In this document: positions 62,713-64,000 of the stretch, piece by piece
How the letters are laid out: every line of letters begins with the position of its first letter
Position numbering within the stretch: the stretch's first letter is position 1
Position numbers and translations under genes: made by a program
Source: Numida meleagris
Taxonomy: Eukaryota > Chordata > Aves > Galliformes > Numididae
DNA: 64,000 bases
Assembly: GCF_002078875.1 (NCBI RefSeq)
Contig: NC_034412.1
Location: 33,728,793 to 33,792,792, forward strand
Direction of reading: 5' to 3'
Notes under the pieces: generated by a model
What the model was told of the DNA's origin: nothing
The model's input: only the letters and a program-made list of their open reading frames with translations
The model's database searches: none

Positions 62713-64000
62713 AAGCATATGTTAGAATGTAATGGTACACCCAAACCCTCCATCCAGTGGACTATTTGTATCGGGGCAAGCTCTGTAAGCATAGGGACAG
62801 TCAGGATGGCTAATGCAAACAAGGAGCTGAAAGTAGCAATGCCTACATCCAAAAAGGATGTACACGGAACTGTTACTTGAATAGGAGTAACTGGAAAATC
62901 CTCAAAAATTCTTAAAGAACTGGTTCAAGAAAATCTTTGCATTACAGCAAAAACTATTTATGAATCAGCTCATGCTACAGAAATATTGCCTAAGAAACAA
63001 AAAATATTTAATATGAAAGGAAGACAAACTCATCTGTTGGTGATATCATGAAGTAGGGAAAGTGAGATTTTGATTATTTGCATGATAAGTCTAGTACTGG
63101 AATTTACCTTTTTTTTTTTTAAACAAAGAGTTCTATCAGAAGAAAGTTCCGTTCTCCTTAGCAACTCTATCTGAAAATAACTGTGTTATGAATAAAAGAC
63201 TATATTCTTCTGAAGAGAAAGAAAGCCTGTCGTATCCCATGCAGATGTGTTATTACAGCTGACACTTCTCCATATTACAGCAACTCAAGACTTTTTTTTT
63301 TCAGGAAAATATAAAAGTAAGATTGAATGATTATTCTGGAGACAGGAAAAAAGAGGTAAGAAGCACAAAGGACAAGTTCTGCAGAACTTCTCTTTTATGC
63401 AGCATATCTTCTTAAACAATACTTTTTAGGGTGGTGTTTATTAGCATGGTCAGCTGGTCAACTATTCTCTTTCTAAAGAAATTGATATATTAAAAAAAAA
63501 TCAAGAATGGTATAAGAAAACCTTGAAAAAATTGTTAAAGTTTTTTTTTGTCAATATGTAAGGGGAGCTGTAAGATGAATATAGTAATAAAGAAGTGAGT
63601 TTTAAAAGAATAATCATGTTTCACAAATTGCTACATTACGAAAGACACTCACAATGTCTCCATTATTAAATTTGAAATACTGTTGAACTCTAAATCCTGG
63701 CCCAAAGAACTTTATTGCAAGGAATAAGGGAAGCATTTAAACACCAAGTTACATTCGGATTTCTTTCAGTATTGCCACTATTTCTTTCTAGTAACAGCAG
63801 AAGTATGCACAAAATTACGTATGTGCCATGGGTTGATAAATGTACCTTATACTGTTACACCTGAATGTATACGTAGAGATGTCCCAGGCCCTCTCACATA
63901 CTCTGCAATTACTCTGTACACAGATCAAGCTATCAAGAAAGCTATCAAGAAAGAAATTAATAGAACCATTATGAAACAAAACTGGGATATTGATGACAGA
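62713..64000 (+). pseudogene. Unidentified decayed coding-like region at the right edge
   Basis: Several unusually long plus-strand frames occur in AT-rich DNA where stops should be frequent. One frame is open from 62713 to 63048 except for a single TGA at 62878-62880 (55 plus 56 codons). A second frame is open for about 50 codons on each side of a TGA at 63260-63262 (to 63412). The same frame is open again from 63728 to the window end, at least 91 codons. I do not recognise a protein family and see no reverse transcriptase or protease motif. Lysine-rich, partly Cys-containing composition could fit a degenerate retroviral structural or envelope frame, but this is speculation. A pyrimidine-rich acceptor-like TTTCTTTCAG ends at 63769, so a host exon is another possibility. 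Confidence 0.3.

Noticed and set aside
62631..62852. Hydrophobic 73-codon minus-strand frame near the right edge
   Set aside because: It is antisense to a longer coding-like plus-strand frame and has no recognisable family features; hydrophobicity is probably incidental.
63760..63775. Splice acceptor starting a host exon at 63770
   Set aside because: TTTCTTTCAG is a fair acceptor but such sequences are frequent in T-rich DNA and no family match supports an exon; kept only as an alternative for the edge element.

Overview
This window looks like avian nuclear DNA, most likely from a galliform bird such as chicken or a close relative. It is AT-rich and intron-bearing, and its LINE copies are all CR1 type, several ending in the tandem ATTCTATG-like tail typical of bird CR1. 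The only recognisable host gene is a protocadherin, and I see nothing bacterial.

Left edge (1-2890): part of an endogenous retrovirus lies on the minus strand. It has one LTR (1764-2149, TGTTG...CAACA ends), an 18-nt lysine-tRNA-type primer-binding site next to it, and decayed gag-like reading frames running toward the window start. A rearranged CR1 LINE abuts the LTR at about 2150. From 2891 to 31140 there is AT-rich intergenic DNA with three more CR1 fragments (7374-8470, 13188-13985, 29785-30172), simple repeats and a 15-N assembly gap at 10016-10030.

Centre (about 31.1-41.5 kb): the complete coding region of PCDH18 (protocadherin-18, delta-2 family) is on the minus strand. Four coding exons (40521-38017, 37150-37062, 36947-36784, 32048-31381) join in frame through GT-AG introns to give a predicted 1141-residue protein. 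It has a signal peptide, six cadherin repeats, one membrane helix and a long cytoplasmic tail with a possible WAVE-complex binding motif. A GC-rich CpG-island promoter lies at about 40550-41510. Intron 3 holds an antisense CR1 copy.

Right side (41.5-62.6 kb): a long non-coding stretch with no recognisable exons, consistent with the gene desert around PCDH18 in vertebrates. A few low-repeat blocks could be conserved regulatory elements, but this needs alignment. At the right edge (about 62.7-64.0 kb) several unusually long, broken plus-strand reading frames suggest an unidentified decayed coding element, possibly retroviral, that continues past the window. I found no novel multi-gene system. 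The items most worth checking are that edge element, the odd block order in the left-edge retrovirus, and the lineage features of the PCDH18 tail.
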